Positions 62,399-64,000 of a DNA stretch of 64,000 nucleotides are shown piece by piece. How positions within the stretch are numbered: the stretch's first letter is position 1; each line of letters starts with the position of its first letter. The translations under genes and the position numbers were made by a program. The notes under the pieces were generated by a model that had not been told where the DNA came from, did not search any database, and worked only from the letters and a program-made list of their open reading frames with translations. The stretch spans positions 3,119,700 through 3,183,699 of the forward strand of contig AP014683.1 in NCBI GenBank assembly GCA_000828975.1. Direction: 5' to 3'. This stretch comes from Burkholderiales bacterium GJ-E10. Lineage in GTDB: Bacteria > Pseudomonadota > Gammaproteobacteria > Burkholderiales > Burkholderiaceae_F.

Positions 62399-64000
62399 TC
62401 AGTGCAGCGATCGCCCGGATTCCGTCAACAGCACCGAAAGGCCCTGCTCCGGCAGCGGCCGGAAGAACAGGTATCCCTGCGCGAAATCGCAGCCGATGCC
62501 GTGCAGGAAATCCGCCTGGTCCTGCGTTTCCACACCCTCGGCGGTGACGAGCAGGCGGAGACTGCGGCCGATCTCGACGATTGCGCGAACGATCGCCGCC
62601 GATTCGGCGCTGTCGGCGATCTCGCGCACGAATGAGCGGTCGATTTTCAGCTTGTCGAACTGCATGCGCTTGAGCGACGCCATGTTGGAACAGCCGGTTC
62701 CGAAATCGTCGAGCGCCAGCCGGACGCCCATTTCCTTCAGTTCGCGCGCGACCGTCTCCATCCGTTCGGCGTCGCGGATGAACATCGACTCGGTAAGCTC
62801 GAGTTCGAGACAGTTTGCGGGCAATCCGCTCTGGGCCAGCGCAGTGCGCACGGTCTCGACGATGTCGCCGCGGCGCAATTGCACCGCGGACAGGTTCACC
62901 GCGACCGGGATGTCGCGTCCCTGGGCCTGGCGCCAGCGCTGCGCGCAGCGGCAGGCTTCGCGCAGCACCCATTTGCCGAGCGGGACGATGAGTCCGCTTT
63001 CCTCGGCAACCGGGATGAATTCGTTCGGCGGGATCATGTGCTCGCCGTTCACCGGCCAGCGCAGCAGCGCCTCGATCGACTCCACGCCGCGATCGGAGAG
63101 CCGGATCTGCGGCTGGAAGTGCAGGCGGAATCCGCATTCGGACAGTGCGGCGCGCAGGCGCTGTTCGAGATCGAGCCGCTTGACCAGCGCCCGGTTCATC
63201 GATTGGGTGAAAAAGCGGAACGTGTCGCGCCCCGCCGCCTTGGCGTGATACATCGCCATGTCGGCGTGCCGCAGCAGCGTGTCGAAGTCGGTGCCGTCCC
63301 CCGGGTAGAGGCTGATGCCGATGCTGCTGCCGGTATGGAACGTGTGGCCATCGATCTGGAACGGCTGGTGCAGCGCGCGCACCAGTTCCTCGGTCACGGT
63401 GGTCACCGCGTCGGCGTTGTGAACCTCTGTCAGGATCGCGACGAACTCGTCGCCGCCCAGGCGGCTCAGGATGTCGGTTTCCCGCAGCATGTCGCGCAGC
63501 CGGCGCGAGACTTCGGCGAGCAGCGCATCGCCGACGGAATGGCCGAAGACGTCGTTGATGTACTTGAAATTGTCGAGGTCGACGAACAGCATCGCCATCT
63601 GCTCGTCGTGACGAACCGCATAGGCGGCGGCGCGCTGGAATCGGTCATACAGCAGGGTGCGATTCGGCAGGCCGGTCAATTGATCGTAGTGCGCGAGGTG
63701 GTCGATGCGCTGCTGCGCCTCCTTCCGCTCCGTGATGTCGGAGTAGATCGCGACGTAGTGGACCTCCCCGCTGCGCTCGTGGCGCACGCGGGTGATCGAC
63801 AGCCATTCGGCGCACAGTTGGCCATTCTTGCGCCGGTTCCAGATTTCGCCCTGCCAGTACCCCTGCTGGGTGAGCGAGCGCCAGAAGGCGGCATAGAACG
63901 CCGGGTCCTGGCGCCCCGACGACAGAATCCGCGGATTGGCGCCGATCACCTCGTCGCCCGCGTACCCGCTGATGCGGGTGAACGCCGGGTTGACGGCGAC
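62399..64000 (-). CDS. PAS-GGDEF-EAL cyclic-di-GMP protein (N-terminus outside window)
   Basis: The coding frame runs off the right edge; 534 codons are present. A PAS domain (AVNPAFTRISGYAGDEVIG, ending VHYVAIYSDITERKEAQ) leads into a GGDEF domain with intact RLGGDEFVAIL, then an EAL domain with IEALLRW, LELTESMF, LDDFGTGCSN (Cys where Tyr is common) and TAEGVET. Both cyclase and phosphodiesterase sites look usable. It turns over c-di-GMP in response to the PAS signal. It ends 33 nt from the convergent clsB. Confidence 0.93.
   Translation of the reverse strand, partial: VAVNPAFTRISGYAGDEVIGANPRILSSGRQDPAFYAAFWRSLTQQGYWQGEIWNRRKNGQLCAEWLSITRVRHERSGEVHYVAIYSDITERKEAQQRIDHLAHYDQLTGLPNRTLLYDRFQRAAAYAVRHDEQMAMLFVDLDNFKYINDVFGHSVGDALLAEVSRRLRDMLRETDILSRLGGDEFVAILTEVHNADAVTTVTEELVRALHQPFQIDGHTFHTGSSIGISLYPGDGTDFDTLLRHADMAMYHAKAAGRDTFRFFTQSMNRALVKRLDLEQRLRAALSECGFRLHFQPQIRLSDRGVESIEALLRWPVNGEHMIPPNEFIPVAEESGLIVPLGKWVLREACRCAQRWRQAQGRDIPVAVNLSAVQLRRGDIVETVRTALAQSGLPANCLELELTESMFIRDAERMETVARELKEMGVRLALDDFGTGCSNMASLKRMQFDKLKIDRSFVREIADSAESAAIVRAIVEIGRSLRLLVTAEGVETQDQADFLHGIGCDFAQGYLFFRPLPEQGLSVLLTESGRSLH

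Overview
The window is 64 kb of GC-rich, gene-dense bacterial chromosome, most likely from a betaproteobacterium of the Burkholderiales type. This is inferred from gene order and protein families: dprA near topB, birA-coaX, lipB-lipA, a cysI-DUF934-cysH-cysD-cysN sulfate assimilation run with ybiB and cbiX beside it, fmdB-DUF502-aspS, and an EEP hydrolase with clsB. No rRNA, tRNA, CRISPR array or prophage was seen. Coding density is high and many neighbours overlap by 4 nt, so most genes sit in translationally coupled runs.

Region 1 (1-6.2 kb): end of an unidentified gene, dprA, topB, an EAL/HDOD-like regulator, and a SET-domain methyltransferase with a histone-H1-like tail. Region 2 (6.2-15.6 kb) looks like an envelope or redox stress and signalling area: a DsbD/ScsB-type thiol reductase divergent from an OmpR/TctD-type response regulator and kinase, then a LuxR-type regulator convergent with a NarX-like kinase (both with degenerate phosphotransfer sites), a first IS copy, a Spy/CpxP-like protein and a secreted creatininase-family protein.

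Region 3 (15.6-22.8 kb) holds cofactor genes: queC, cdh, cobA, a small membrane protein, coaX and birA on the minus strand; a 2Fe-2S ferredoxin, a hydrolase, a DUF493 protein, lipB and lipA on the plus strand. Region 4 (22.8-34.1 kb) is respiratory: cyoE and the cyoABCD bo3 quinol oxidase, a divergent MHS-type transporter, then a plus-strand group that looks like a periplasmic sulfur-oxidation module. That group is a solute-binding protein, an exported DsrE-like protein, a five-haem cytochrome whose C-terminal half resembles thiosulfate dehydrogenase TsdA, a CopD-like membrane protein, and a 37-residue membrane peptide behind an unusual AT-rich leader with two competing hairpins.

Region 5 (34.2-43.5 kb): dolP-like, yraN, rsmI, rlpA, rodA, mrdA, a LOG-family protein, an MBL/beta-CASP hydrolase and a GST. 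Region 6 begins with a second, inverted copy of the same 1340-bp IS (43.8-45.1 kb) and a dienelactone hydrolase, then assimilatory sulfate reduction (sulfite exporter, cysI, DUF934, cysH, cysD, cysN). CobA plus the CbiX-like chelatase could supply siroheme for CysI. Region 7 (52.5-64 kb) is housekeeping: ybiB, cbiX, ssb, an inositol-phosphatase-family gene, kup, fmdB, DUF502, aspS, EEP hydrolase, clsB and the cut end of a PAS-GGDEF-EAL protein.

The most notable points are the five-haem cytochrome fusion in its sulfur cluster, the paired degenerate kinase and receiver, the H1-tailed SET protein, the competing hairpins before the 37-residue peptide, and the two identical inverted IS copies bracketing about 30 kb of core genes.
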